DNA of 64,000 nucleotides. Origin: Cellulomonas gilvus ATCC 13127. GTDB taxonomy: Bacteria; Actinomycetota; Actinomycetes; Actinomycetales; Cellulomonadaceae. Position 1 is the first letter of the stretch. Each line of letters starts with the position of its first letter. The translations under genes and the position numbers were made by a program. Location: assembly GCF_000218545.1 (NCBI RefSeq), contig NC_015671.1, positions 806,001 through 870,000 of the forward strand, given 5' to 3'. Under the pieces are notes generated by a model. That model made no database searches. It saw only the letters and a list, made by a program, of their open reading frames with translations, and was not told the origin of the DNA. Of the stretch, positions 11,575 to 20,136 are shown piece by piece.

Positions 11575-13557
11575 GTGCACACCCTGATCTCGCTCGGAGG
11601 GCTCCCCGCCGAGTCCCTCGAGCCCGCCGCCCAGGCGGTGTCCGGCGGCATCTTCGCCGCCGCGCCGCTCCTGGTCGGGCTGCCACTCGCATCCGCCGCG
11701 GTCCTGCTGCTGCTCGGCCGCCGCGCCGACCGCTGGGGTCACTGGCTGGGCGTCCTGGCCTCCGCCGGTGCGTTCGTCGTCGGGCTGCTGACGTTCCTGC
11801 GCGTCGTGAGCCGCCCCGCCGAGGACCGCGTGCTCGACGTGCACCTGGGCACCTGGCTCGACACGGGCTCGCTGCACGTCGACGCGGGGCTCCGGCTGGA
11901 CCCTCTGTCGCTGACGTTCGTGCTGCTCGTGACGTTCGTCGGCACGCTCATCCACGTGTACTCCGTGGCCTACATGGACCACGACCGGGACCGGCGGCGG
12001 TTCTTCGCCTACCTCAACCTGTTCGTCGCGGCGATGCTCGTGCTCGTCCTGGCCGACTCGTTCCTGCTGCTGTTCGTCGGCTGGGAGGGCGTGGGCCTCG
12101 CGTCCTACCTGCTGATCGGGTTCTGGAACCACCACACGCCGTACGCGGTCGCGGCCAAGAAGGCGTTCGTCGCGAACCGCGTGGGCGACGTGGGCCTGCT
12201 GGTCGCGATGGGGCTGATGTTCGCGCAGTTCGGCGCGCTCGACTTCGCGACCGTGCTCGCGGACCCGGGTGCGCACGCGAGCGAGGGCACGCTCACCGCG
12301 ATCGGGCTCATGCTGCTCCTGGCGGCGTGCGGCAAGTCGGCGCAGTTCCCGCTGCAGTCCTGGCTCGGTGACGCGATGGCCGGCCCGACGCCGGTCTCGG
12401 CGCTCATCCACGCCGCGACCATGGTCACCGCGGGCGTGTACCTGATCGTGCGCTCGGGCGGCGTGTTCGAGGCCGCACCCACCGCGCAGCTCGTCGTGGT
12501 GGTCGTCGGCGCGATCACGCTGCTGTTCGGGGCGATCGTGGGCTGCGCGAAGGACGACATCAAGAAGGCGCTCGCCGCGTCGACCATGTCGCAGATCGGC
12601 TACATGGTGCTCGCCGCCGGGCTCGGCCCGATCGGCTACGCGTTCGCGATCTTCCACCTGGTCACGCACGGCTTCTTCAAGGCCGGCATGTTCCTGGGCG
12701 CCGGCTCGGTGATGCACGGCATGGACGACCAGGTGGACATGCGCCGGTTCGGCGGGCTCGCGCGCTACATGAAGATCACCTGGCTGACGTTCATGATGGG
12801 CTGGCTCGCGATCCTGGGCGTGCCGCCGTTCGCCGGGTTCTTCTCCAAGGACAAGATCATCGAGGCCGCGTTCGTGCCGCTCGACGGGCAGGAGTGGCGC
12901 GCGTGGCTGTTCGGCACGGTCGCGCTGCTTGGTGCCGGCATCACGTCGTTCTACATGTCGCGGCTCTTCTTCATGACGTTCGAGGGCGAACGTCGCTGGT
13001 CGACGCGCAAGGACGGCTCCGAGCAGCACCCGCACGAGTCCCCGGCGCTCATGACCTGGCCGATGATCATCCTCGCGGTCGGCTCGGTCGGCCTCGGCCT
13101 GGTGCTCGCGATCGGCGACCGGTTCGTCGGCTGGCTCGAGCCCGTCACGGGGCACGCCGAGCACCACGAGCCCGTGCTCCCCGCGGGCGTCCTCATCGGT
13201 CTCACGCTCGCGGTCGTCGCGGCGGGCCTGGTGATCGCGTGGCGCCGCTACGCGGTCTCGACCGTGCCCGTGGTCCCGCCGCTCGGCACCGCGCTGACGC
13301 GTGCGGCACGCGTGGACCTGTACCAGGACGCCGTGAACGACGCCGCGCTCGTGGAGCCCGGCCGGCACCTGACGCGGTCGCTGGTCTACGCCGACCACGC
13401 GGTCGTCGACGGCGGCGCCAAGGGCCTCGCCCACACCACCGTCGGGCTCGGCAGCCTGCTGCGCCGCACGCAGACCGGCTACGTCCGCACCTACGCCGCG
13501 ACGATGCTCGGGGGACTCGTGGTCCTCCTCGTCGTCGTGCTGGCCCTGCAGAGCTGA
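11575..13557 (+). CDS. nuoL: NADH-quinone oxidoreductase subunit L
   Basis: Largest antiporter-like subunit, 660 residues, at the far end of the membrane arm; its C-terminal lateral helix runs along the arm. Diagnostic segments include [52 protein letters not shown] and [20 protein letters not shown]. The GTG start follows GAGGGAGC; seven bases separate its stop from the nuoM start. Confidence 0.97.
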   Translation: MHTLISLGGLPAESLEPAAQAVSGGIFAAAPLLVGLPLASAAVLLLLGRRADRWGHWLGVLASAGAFVVGLLTFLRVVSRPAEDRVLDVHLGTWLDTGSLHVDAGLRLDPLSLTFVLLVTFVGTLIHVYSVAYMDHDRDRRRFFAYLNLFVAAMLVLVLADSFLLLFVGWEGVGLASYLLIGFWNHHTPYAVAAKKAFVANRVGDVGLLVAMGLMFAQFGALDFATVLADPGAHASEGTLTAIGLMLLLAACGKSAQFPLQSWLGDAMAGPTPVSALIHAATMVTAGVYLIVRSGGVFEAAPTAQLVVVVVGAITLLFGAIVGCAKDDIKKALAASTMSQIGYMVLAAGLGPIGYAFAIFHLVTHGFFKAGMFLGAGSVMHGMDDQVDMRRFGGLARYMKITWLTFMMGWLAILGVPPFAGFFSKDKIIEAAFVPLDGQEWRAWLFGTVALLGAGITSFYMSRLFFMTFEGERRWSTRKDGSEQHPHESPALMTWPMIILAVGSVGLGLVLAIGDRFVGWLEPVTGHAEHHEPVLPAGVLIGLTLAVVAAGLVIAWRRYAVSTVPVVPPLGTALTRAARVDLYQDAVNDAALVEPGRHLTRSLVYADHAVVDGGAKGLAHTTVGLGSLLRRTQTGYVRTYAATMLGGLVVLLVVVLALQS

Positions 13558-13565
13558 GGAGAGCG

Positions 13566-15104
13566 ATGTCGCCCGACTTCCCCTGGCTGACCACGCTCAT
13601 CGCGTGGCCGGTGCTCGGCGCGCTGCTGCTGTGGTGCGCGCCGCGCGCGCTGCGCCCGCACGCACGCGTGATCGCGCTCGGTGTCGCGCTCGTCGAGCTC
13701 GTGCTCGGCGTGCTCGCGCTGACGGCGTTCGACACCGCCGACGCCGGCACGGTGCAGCTGGTCGAGACGCACCGGTGGATCCCCGCGATCGGCGCCTCCT
13801 ACGCGGTCGGCGTCGACGGCGTCGGTCTCGCGCTGATCCTCATGTCGGTGCTGCTGGTCCCGCTCGTGGTGCTCGCCGCGTGGCGTGAGCAGGGCTCGGC
13901 CACCGGGTCCTCCGACGCGCTGCGTCGGTACCTGGCGCTCGCGATCGTGCTCGAGGCGTTCATCGTCGCGGTGTTCGCCGCGCGGGACGTGTTCCTGTTC
14001 TACGTGCTGTTCGAGGCCATGCTCATCCCCGTCTACTTCATGATCGGCGGGTTCGGGGGAGCGGGCCGGCGCTACGCCGCGGTGAAGTTCCTGCTGTTCT
14101 CGCTCGCGGGCGGCCTGATCATGCTCGTCGGCGTGATCGCGCTGTACCTGCAGGGCCCCGGCGGCCCGGACGGCTTCCTCACGGCGAACCTCGTGGGCGC
14201 GGACCTGGCGCCCACCACCGAGAAGTGGCTGTTCCTGGCGTTCTTCGTCGCGTTCGCGATCAAGGCGCCCATGTTCCCGGTGCACACGTGGCTCCCCGAC
14301 GCCGCGGAGCAGGCTCCCGCGGGCACCTCCACGCTGCTGGTCGGCATCCTCGACAAGGTCGGCACGTTCGGCATGCTCACGCTGTGCCTGCCGCTGTTCC
14401 CGAACGCGTCGCGGTGGGCGGCTCCCGTGGTCATCGTGCTCGCGGTGGTCTCGATCCTGTACGGCGCCCTCCTGGCCATCGGCCAGAAGGACCTGATGCG
14501 GCTCATCGCCTACACGTCGGTGTCGCACTTCGGCTTCATCGTGCTGGGCATCTTCGCGTTCACGTCCACGTCGGTCGCGGGCTCGTCGTTCTACATGGTC
14601 AACCACGGCCTCTCCACCGGGGCGCTGTTCCTGGTGGCCGGGTTCCTGGTGGCGCGGCGCGGATCGCAGCAGATCGCCGACTTCGGCGGGCTGCAGCGCG
14701 TGGTGCCGGTGATCGCGGGGCTGTTCCTGGTCGCGGGTCTGTCGGCGCTGTCGCTGCCCGGCCTGTCGACGTTCGTCTCCGAGTTCATGGTCATCGTCGG
14801 GACGTTCGAGCGGCACACGGCCGCGGCCGTCGTCGCGACGCTCGGCGTGGTGCTCGCGGCGATCTACGTGCTGTGGACCTACCAGCGGATCTTCACGGGT
14901 CCGCCGCGCGACGAGCCGGCCGACCTGCCCGACGCGCGACCCACCGAGCGCTGGGCGGTCGCGCCGCTGATCGCCGCGATGCTCGTCCTCGGGTTCGTCC
15001 CCGGGCCCGCGCTCGACCTCGTCCGACCGCCCGCGGGCGTCACGCTCGAGCAGGTGGGCGTCGACGACGTGCCCGCGCTCGTCACCGAAGGGAGCGACCA
15101 GTGA
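13566..15104 (+). CDS. nuoM: NADH-quinone oxidoreductase subunit M
   Basis: Second antiporter-like subunit, 512 residues, about 14 hydrophobic helices. The family segment FLFYVLFEAMLIPVYFMIGG holds the conserved transmembrane Glu, and MFPVHTWLPDAAEQAPAGTS and GQKDLMRLIAYTSVSHFGF are typical of NuoM. Start chosen at the ATG after GAGGAGAGCG; the frame is open upstream but inside nuoL. Ends in a GTGA overlap with nuoN. Confidence 0.97.
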   Translation: MSPDFPWLTTLIAWPVLGALLLWCAPRALRPHARVIALGVALVELVLGVLALTAFDTADAGTVQLVETHRWIPAIGASYAVGVDGVGLALILMSVLLVPLVVLAAWREQGSATGSSDALRRYLALAIVLEAFIVAVFAARDVFLFYVLFEAMLIPVYFMIGGFGGAGRRYAAVKFLLFSLAGGLIMLVGVIALYLQGPGGPDGFLTANLVGADLAPTTEKWLFLAFFVAFAIKAPMFPVHTWLPDAAEQAPAGTSTLLVGILDKVGTFGMLTLCLPLFPNASRWAAPVVIVLAVVSILYGALLAIGQKDLMRLIAYTSVSHFGFIVLGIFAFTSTSVAGSSFYMVNHGLSTGALFLVAGFLVARRGSQQIADFGGLQRVVPVIAGLFLVAGLSALSLPGLSTFVSEFMVIVGTFERHTAAAVVATLGVVLAAIYVLWTYQRIFTGPPRDEPADLPDARPTERWAVAPLIAAMLVLGFVPGPALDLVRPPAGVTLEQVGVDDVPALVTEGSDQ

Positions 15105-16822
15105 GCTTCACGGCACCCGAGATCGCCTGGGGCGCGCTGACCCCCGTCGTCGTCATGCTCGGCGCCGCGGTGCTCGGCGTCCTGGTCGAGGCGTTCGTGC
15201 CCGAGCGGGCGCGGCGCGGCACGCAGCTGGTGCTCGCGTTCGCTGCGCCCGTCGGTGCGATCATCGCGGTCGCGGCACTGTGGTCCGGCGTCGCCGAGGA
15301 CGGTGGCACCGACGTGCTGGGCGGCTCGCTCGTCGTCGACGGCCCGACGCTCGTGCTGCAGGGCGTGATCGCGGTGCTGACGCTCCTGTCCGTGCTGGTC
15401 ATCGCCGACCGCACCGCGACGGGGGAGGACGCGTTCGCGCCCACGGCCGCCTCGGTCCCCGGCTCGGACTACGAGGAGGTCGCGCGCCGCCGCGGGCTCA
15501 CGCAGACGGAGGTCTACCCGCTGGTGCTGTTCGCCGCGGGCGGCATGCTCATCTTCCCGGCGACCGCGGACCTGCTCACGCTGTTCGTCGCGCTCGAGGT
15601 GCTCTCGCTGCCGCTGTACCTGCTCACGGGCATGGCGCGGCGCAGGCGGCTCCTGTCGCAGGAGGCCTCGCTCAAGTACTTCCTGCTCGGGGCGTTCGCC
15701 TCGGCGCTCATGATCTTCGGGGTCGCGCTCGTCTACGGGTACAGCGGGTCGCTGCGCTTCTCGGAGATCGCGCAGGCCACGGCCACGCCGTCGGGCCTGG
15801 ACTCGCTGCTGCTGGTCGGCACGGTCCTGGTGCTCGCGGGTCTGCTGTTCAAGGTCGGCGCGGTCCCGTTCCACATGTGGACGCCCGACGTCTACCAGGG
15901 CGCGCCGACCCCCATCACGGGGTTCATGGCCGCGTGCACCAAGGTCGCGGCGTTCGGCGCGCTGCTGCGCTTCTACTACACCGTCGTCCCGGGCCTGCAG
16001 TGGGACCTCGACGCGGTCATGTGGACCGTCGCGATCGCGACCATGGTGGTCGGCACGGTCGTCGCGCTCGTCCAGACGGACATCAAGCGCGTGCTCGCGT
16101 ACTCCTCGATCGCGCACGCGGGGTTCGTGCTCACGGGCATCGTCGCGCTCGAGGGCTCGGGCATCAGCGCCGTGCTGTTCTACCTGCTGGTCTACGGCGT
16201 GGCGACGGTCGGCGCGTTCGGCGTCGTGTGGCTCGTCCGCGAGCGTTCGGGCGCCGACGACGACGACCCGCGCACGTCGGTGCTGGGGGAGGCGACGCAC
16301 CTGTCGCAGTGGGCCGGGCTGGGCCGTACCCACCCCGGGCTCGCCGCGGTCTTCGCGCTGTTCCTGCTGTCCTTCGCGGGCATCCCGCTCACCGCGGGGT
16401 TCATCGGCAAGTTCGCGGTGTTCTCCGCAGCCGTCGACGGCGGCGCGTGGCCGCTCGCGCTCGTCGGCGTGCTGAGCTCGGCCGCGGCCGCGTTCTTCTA
16501 CGTGCGCATCATCGTCCTGATGTACTTCACGGACCCGGCCGAGGCGCCCGCGGTGACGGCGGCCGACGACGAGGCGGCCGGCGCGTCGCCGGCCGAGCCG
16601 GTCTCGCCGGTCGAGGAGATCGACGTGGCGGTCGCACCCGACGGCTCGGCGGTCGCGACGCTCGTCGCGGTGCCCGCGCCGACCACCACGACGACGGTCG
16701 TCCCGTCCGAGGGGCTCGCGGTCGTCGCGATCGGCGTGTGCGCGATCCTCACGGTCGTCCTCGGCGTGTTCCCCACGCCGGTGCTCGACCTCATCGGCGA
16801 CGTCGCGCAGTTCCTGCCGTGA
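15101..16822 (+). CDS. nuoN: NADH-quinone oxidoreductase subunit N
   Basis: Third antiporter-like subunit and last gene of the operon, 573 residues. VGAVPFHMWTPDVYQGAPTP and the following ITGFMAACTKVAAF are NuoN signatures. An acidic, Ala/Val/Thr-rich insert of about 60 residues lies between the penultimate and last helices (around residues 485-540), which makes the protein longer than typical 480-500-residue homologues. GTG start overlapping nuoM. A perfect hairpin starts one base past the stop codon. Confidence 0.96.
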   Translation: MSFTAPEIAWGALTPVVVMLGAAVLGVLVEAFVPERARRGTQLVLAFAAPVGAIIAVAALWSGVAEDGGTDVLGGSLVVDGPTLVLQGVIAVLTLLSVLVIADRTATGEDAFAPTAASVPGSDYEEVARRRGLTQTEVYPLVLFAAGGMLIFPATADLLTLFVALEVLSLPLYLLTGMARRRRLLSQEASLKYFLLGAFASALMIFGVALVYGYSGSLRFSEIAQATATPSGLDSLLLVGTVLVLAGLLFKVGAVPFHMWTPDVYQGAPTPITGFMAACTKVAAFGALLRFYYTVVPGLQWDLDAVMWTVAIATMVVGTVVALVQTDIKRVLAYSSIAHAGFVLTGIVALEGSGISAVLFYLLVYGVATVGAFGVVWLVRERSGADDDDPRTSVLGEATHLSQWAGLGRTHPGLAAVFALFLLSFAGIPLTAGFIGKFAVFSAAVDGGAWPLALVGVLSSAAAAFFYVRIIVLMYFTDPAEAPAVTAADDEAAGASPAEPVSPVEEIDVAVAPDGSAVATLVAVPAPTTTTTVVPSEGLAVVAIGVCAILTVVLGVFPTPVLDLIGDVAQFLP

Positions 16823-16855
16823 CCGGTGCGCGCCGGCCGGCTCGGCGCGCACCGG
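16823..16855 (+). terminator. Hairpin terminator of the nuo operon
   Basis: CCGGTGCGCGCCG and its exact reverse complement enclose a 7-base loop, giving a perfect 13-bp stem that begins one base past the nuoN stop. No T tract follows, as is common for GC-rich actinobacterial terminators. Confidence 0.7.
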
Positions 16856-16907
16856 CGCCGCGGTCCGCGTCACACCGGCACGTGCGGTGGCAGCGTGCGC
16901 GTCGGGA

Positions 16908-16913
16908 TAGGTT
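16908..16913 (+). promoter_or_regulatory. Candidate leaderless -10 element before polyprenyl synthase
   Basis: TAGGTT fits the actinobacterial -10 pattern TANNNT and ends six bases before the GTG start codon, the spacing expected if transcription begins at the start codon itself. There is no ribosome binding site between them. Inferred from pattern only. Confidence 0.45.
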
Positions 16914-16919
16914 CGTCCC

Positions 16920-17927
16920 GTGACTTCGACCGCGGCCATCCCCCTGGCCGACCACGCCCTCTCCGAGCGGCTGACCGCGCGCCTGTCCCTCGTGGAGGAG
17001 GCGCTGCGCGACGCCGTGGCCCACGCGGACGCGCTCGCCGACGACGCGTCGCGGCACCTCGTGAACGCGGGCGGCAAGCGACTGCGCCCGATGCTCGCGC
17101 TGCTCGTCGCCGAGCTGGGCGACGGAGCCCGGCGTGAGGTGATCGACGCCGCGGTGGTGGTCGAGCTGACCCACCTGGCGACGCTCTACCACGACGACGT
17201 GATGGACTCGGCGCCGCTGCGCCGCGGTGCGCCCTCGGCGCACGAGGTGTGGGGCAACTCGGTCGCGATCCTCACGGGCGACCTGCTGTTCGCGCGGGCG
17301 TCCACCACCGTGGCCGGTCTCGGCCCCGAGGCGGTGCGGATCCAGGCCCGGACGTTCGAGCGCCTGTGCCTGGGCCAGCTGCACGAGACGGTGGGCCCGC
17401 AGCCCGGCGACGACGCCGTGGAGCACTACCTCCAGGTGCTCGCGGACAAGACCGCGTCCCTGATCGCGACGTCCGCGCGCCTCGGTGCGATGTTCGCCGG
17501 CTGCCCGCCCCGCACGGTCGACGTCGTGACGGCGTTCGGCGAGCGCATCGGCGTGGCGTTCCAGCTCGCCGACGACGTCATCGACCTGACCTCGGACGGT
17601 TCGCTCACCGGCAAGACCACGGGCACGGACCTGCGCGAGCACGTGCCGACGATGCCCACGCTGCTGCTGCGCGCGCGCTGCGCCGGCCCGGACGCGACCC
17701 CCGCGGACCACGCGCTGCTCGCGCGGCTCGACGGGGACCTGTCCTCGGACGCGGACCTGGCGGACGTGGTCGCCGAGCTGCGCGCGCACGTCGTCGTCGA
17801 GCAGACCCGCGCGCGCGCCGTGGACCTGGCGCGCACCGCGGTCGCCGAGCTCGCGCCGCTGCCGGACGGCCCGGTCAAGGATGCGCTCGTGTCGTTCGCC
17901 GACGCGCTGGTCGACCGCGCGACCTGA
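16920..17927 (+). CDS. Polyprenyl diphosphate synthase (trans-isoprenyl chain elongation)
   Basis: 335 residues, class I all-trans prenyltransferase. The first aspartate-rich motif is in LYHDDVMDSAPLRRG (about residues 92-106), the second in FQLADDVIDLT (about residues 215-225); both bind magnesium-diphosphate. Such enzymes condense isopentenyl diphosphate units to make the long side chain of menaquinone; chain length cannot be read from the sequence. Placement directly after nuoN and opposite the geranylgeranyl reductase before nuoA suggests supply of the quinone used by complex I. GTG start with no Shine-Dalgarno sequence, consistent with leaderless translation. Confidence 0.92.
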   Translation: MTSTAAIPLADHALSERLTARLSLVEEALRDAVAHADALADDASRHLVNAGGKRLRPMLALLVAELGDGARREVIDAAVVVELTHLATLYHDDVMDSAPLRRGAPSAHEVWGNSVAILTGDLLFARASTTVAGLGPEAVRIQARTFERLCLGQLHETVGPQPGDDAVEHYLQVLADKTASLIATSARLGAMFAGCPPRTVDVVTAFGERIGVAFQLADDVIDLTSDGSLTGKTTGTDLREHVPTMPTLLLRARCAGPDATPADHALLARLDGDLSSDADLADVVAELRAHVVVEQTRARAVDLARTAVAELAPLPDGPVKDALVSFADALVDRAT

Positions 17928-18081
17928 GCCCGCGCGGTCGCCGCCCGCGTGTCGTCGGCGTGTCATGCAGGTCACGGACGATCCGCTGGCCCTGACGGGT
18001 GAACGCGCGACGGCGACCGGGTGCACGTCTGGCACGATTCAGGCCAGTGACCGCGGCCGTCGGCGCGAGGGAGGGGTACCG

Positions 18082-20019
18082 GTGGGCGCAAGGACGTGCA
18101 GCACGTGCGGGGCGGAGCTCGAGGTCGGTGCGATGTTCTGCGCCGAGTGCGGCGCGCGTGCCTCGCAGACCGGACCCGTGCCGCCGCCCGGTGCAATCTC
18201 CTCGTCGCCCCCGCTGCCGGGCACCACATCGGCGCCGCTCCCCGCGGGCGTCGCGCCCCAGCCGCCCGCGCCGTTCGTCCCCGCGGTGCCCGCGCACCTC
18301 GCGTCCGCTCCGCCGTCCGCACCGTCCGTGCCGTCCGTGCCGGGCGCCGACGACCAGGCCGCCCCGGCGGTCGCGCACGAGCCCGACGGCCCGGGGCTGG
18401 CACCGCCGCCCCCGCCCTCGCCGCCCGCCGTGCACGCCGACGTCCCGCCCGTGTTCGCGGCACCCGTGCGGCCGGCCGACACGTTCCCGGTGGTGCCGGG
18501 CCGCGTCGCCCCGGTCGGGACGCGCGTCGGTGCGTTCGCGATCGACGTGGTCGCCCTCGCGCTCGTCGCGGGCCTGGGCGTGCTGATCGCCTCCCTCACC
18601 GTGGGCACGCCCGCGCCCGGTGACGTGTCGGCGACCGCGGGGATCGTCTCGTTCCTGCCTGCCGCGCTCGGCGGGCTCGGTGGGCTCGCGCTGTGGATCA
18701 GCGAGGCGCGTACGGGCGCGACGCTCGGCGGGTGGCTGCTGGGCATCCGCACGGTGTCCGTGCGCACGGGCCGCCCCGCGGGCTTCCTGGCGATCTTCCT
18801 GCGGCAGCTGATCGTGGGGCTCGGCGCCGTCGCGTGCTACGTCGGCCAGTGGGTCGTCGTCGCCTCGGGCGCGTTCGACAAGACGCCCGCGCAGCGCGGC
18901 TGGCACGACCGCGTCGCGGGCACGCTCGTGCTGCGGGCGGGGGCCACGGGCGTCGCACGCAGCGCGGACCCGGACGCCGCGTGGGACCACGCCGTCGCGC
19001 GCGCCGTGGGCGGCGCCGTGCCGCCCGCCCCGCTGCCGCCCGCTCCCGTCCCGCCCGCTCCCGTCCCGCCCGCTCCCGTTTCGCCCGCCCCGGTGCCGCC
19101 CGCCCCGGTGCCGCCCGCCCCGGTCCCGCCCGCGCCCGTGCCGCCCGCCCCGGCGCCGGTACCGCCCGCGCCGGCGCCCGCCGTCCCGGTCCCGCCCGCG
19201 CCCGGGACGCCCCTGGGTGCCGCACCCGGGAGCGCCGTCCCGCCGCCGCCCGCGCCGCCGGTGCCCGCCCTCGCGCCCGCGCCGCCCGTGCCCCCGGCAC
19301 CCGCCGCCGAGCCCCGGGCCCGCACCGGCGCTGTCGCCGACGCGCCGCCCTCGGAGCCGGTCGTGACCGCGCCCCTGCCTGCCGCACCCGTCATCAGCCT
19401 GGTGCCCCTGCCGCCCGGCGTCGGCACGGGCCGGCCCACGGGCCCCGCCGCACCCGACGCGCGACTCATCACCGGCTTCCCCGGCTCGGGTGGGGCGCCG
19501 ACGGGTGGTGCCCTCGCGGGTGCGGGTGACGTGCCCGCGCCGTCCGACGTCGTCGGGGAGCCGCGCCTCACCTCCGGACCCGTGACGCCGCCGGCGCCGC
19601 CCGTGCGCCGGGACCTCGTCGAGGACCTCGACGAGCTCGAGCTGACGCGCATGCGCGAGCCCGAGACGCTCGACGCCCAGCCGGGCGTGCGCGGGCTGCG
19701 GCTCGTGTTCGACACGGGCGAGCGCGTCGACGTCGTCGGTGAGGGTGTCGTCGGCCGGGCGCCGCAGGCGGCCCCCGGCATCGACCACGTCGTCGCGATC
19801 GACGACCCCGCGCGGTCGGTGTCCAAGGTGCACCTGGCGTTCGGTCCGACGGATCACCCCGACGAGCTGTGGGTCATCGACCGTGGCTCGACCAACGGCT
19901 CGGTGGTGGTGCGGCCCGACGGCAGCGCCGCGACGCTCCCTGCGGGTGCGCGCGCCACGGTCGGCCCGGGCTGGTCGGTGCGCTTCGGCGACCGCACGGT
20001 CGTCGTCGAACGCCGCTGA
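18082..20019 (+). CDS. Zinc-ribbon / RDD membrane / FHA domain protein (copy A, long proline linker)
   Basis: 645 residues from the GTG behind GAGGGAGGGG; the open frame extends upstream but without domain content. Order: a CxxC...CxxC zinc ribbon (CSTCGAELEVGAMFCAEC, residues 6-23), a Pro-rich stretch, an RDD-type membrane domain of about 140-285 with the conserved Arg and Asp in its first helix, a long PPAPV repeat region of about 310-480, and a C-terminal FHA domain of about 535-640. The FHA phosphothreonine-pocket motifs are intact: GRAP, SVSKVHLAF and DRGSTNGS. The same architecture recurs in copy B at 25,719. Likely a membrane adaptor that binds a phosphorylated partner; its role in secretion is inferred from context only. 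Confidence 0.85.
   Translation: MGARTCSTCGAELEVGAMFCAECGARASQTGPVPPPGAISSSPPLPGTTSAPLPAGVAPQPPAPFVPAVPAHLASAPPSAPSVPSVPGADDQAAPAVAHEPDGPGLAPPPPPSPPAVHADVPPVFAAPVRPADTFPVVPGRVAPVGTRVGAFAIDVVALALVAGLGVLIASLTVGTPAPGDVSATAGIVSFLPAALGGLGGLALWISEARTGATLGGWLLGIRTVSVRTGRPAGFLAIFLRQLIVGLGAVACYVGQWVVVASGAFDKTPAQRGWHDRVAGTLVLRAGATGVARSADPDAAWDHAVARAVGGAVPPAPLPPAPVPPAPVPPAPVSPAPVPPAPVPPAPVPPAPVPPAPAPVPPAPAPAVPVPPAPGTPLGAAPGSAVPPPPAPPVPALAPAPPVPPAPAAEPRARTGAVADAPPSEPVVTAPLPAAPVISLVPLPPGVGTGRPTGPAAPDARLITGFPGSGGAPTGGALAGAGDVPAPSDVVGEPRLTSGPVTPPAPPVRRDLVEDLDELELTRMREPETLDAQPGVRGLRLVFDTGERVDVVGEGVVGRAPQAAPGIDHVVAIDDPARSVSKVHLAFGPTDHPDELWVIDRGSTNGSVVVRPDGSAATLPAGARATVGPGWSVRFGDRTVVVERR
19021..19200 (+). repeat. 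PPAPV-coding tandem repeat
   Basis: About 12 imperfect units of roughly 15 bases of the type CCGCCCGCTCCCGTC encode a run of PPAPV/PPAPA pentapeptides linking the membrane and FHA domains of the protein starting at 18,082. It is a likely site of length variation by slippage. Confidence 0.75.
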
Positions 20020-20136
20020 CGCGCACGGTCGCGCCGGCAGACCGCCGCTCCGACGCGCGGGCAGGCCGCACGCTGCCCGCGACGTCGTCGTCCGTGCGCC
20101 CGTGCTGCGCGACGGGACCGGCGGCCCGGTGACGGG

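Noticed and set aside
14879-17077. A 732-codon open frame antisense to nuoM/nuoN
   Set aside because: Arg/Asp-rich shadow of conserved sense genes with no recognisable domain.
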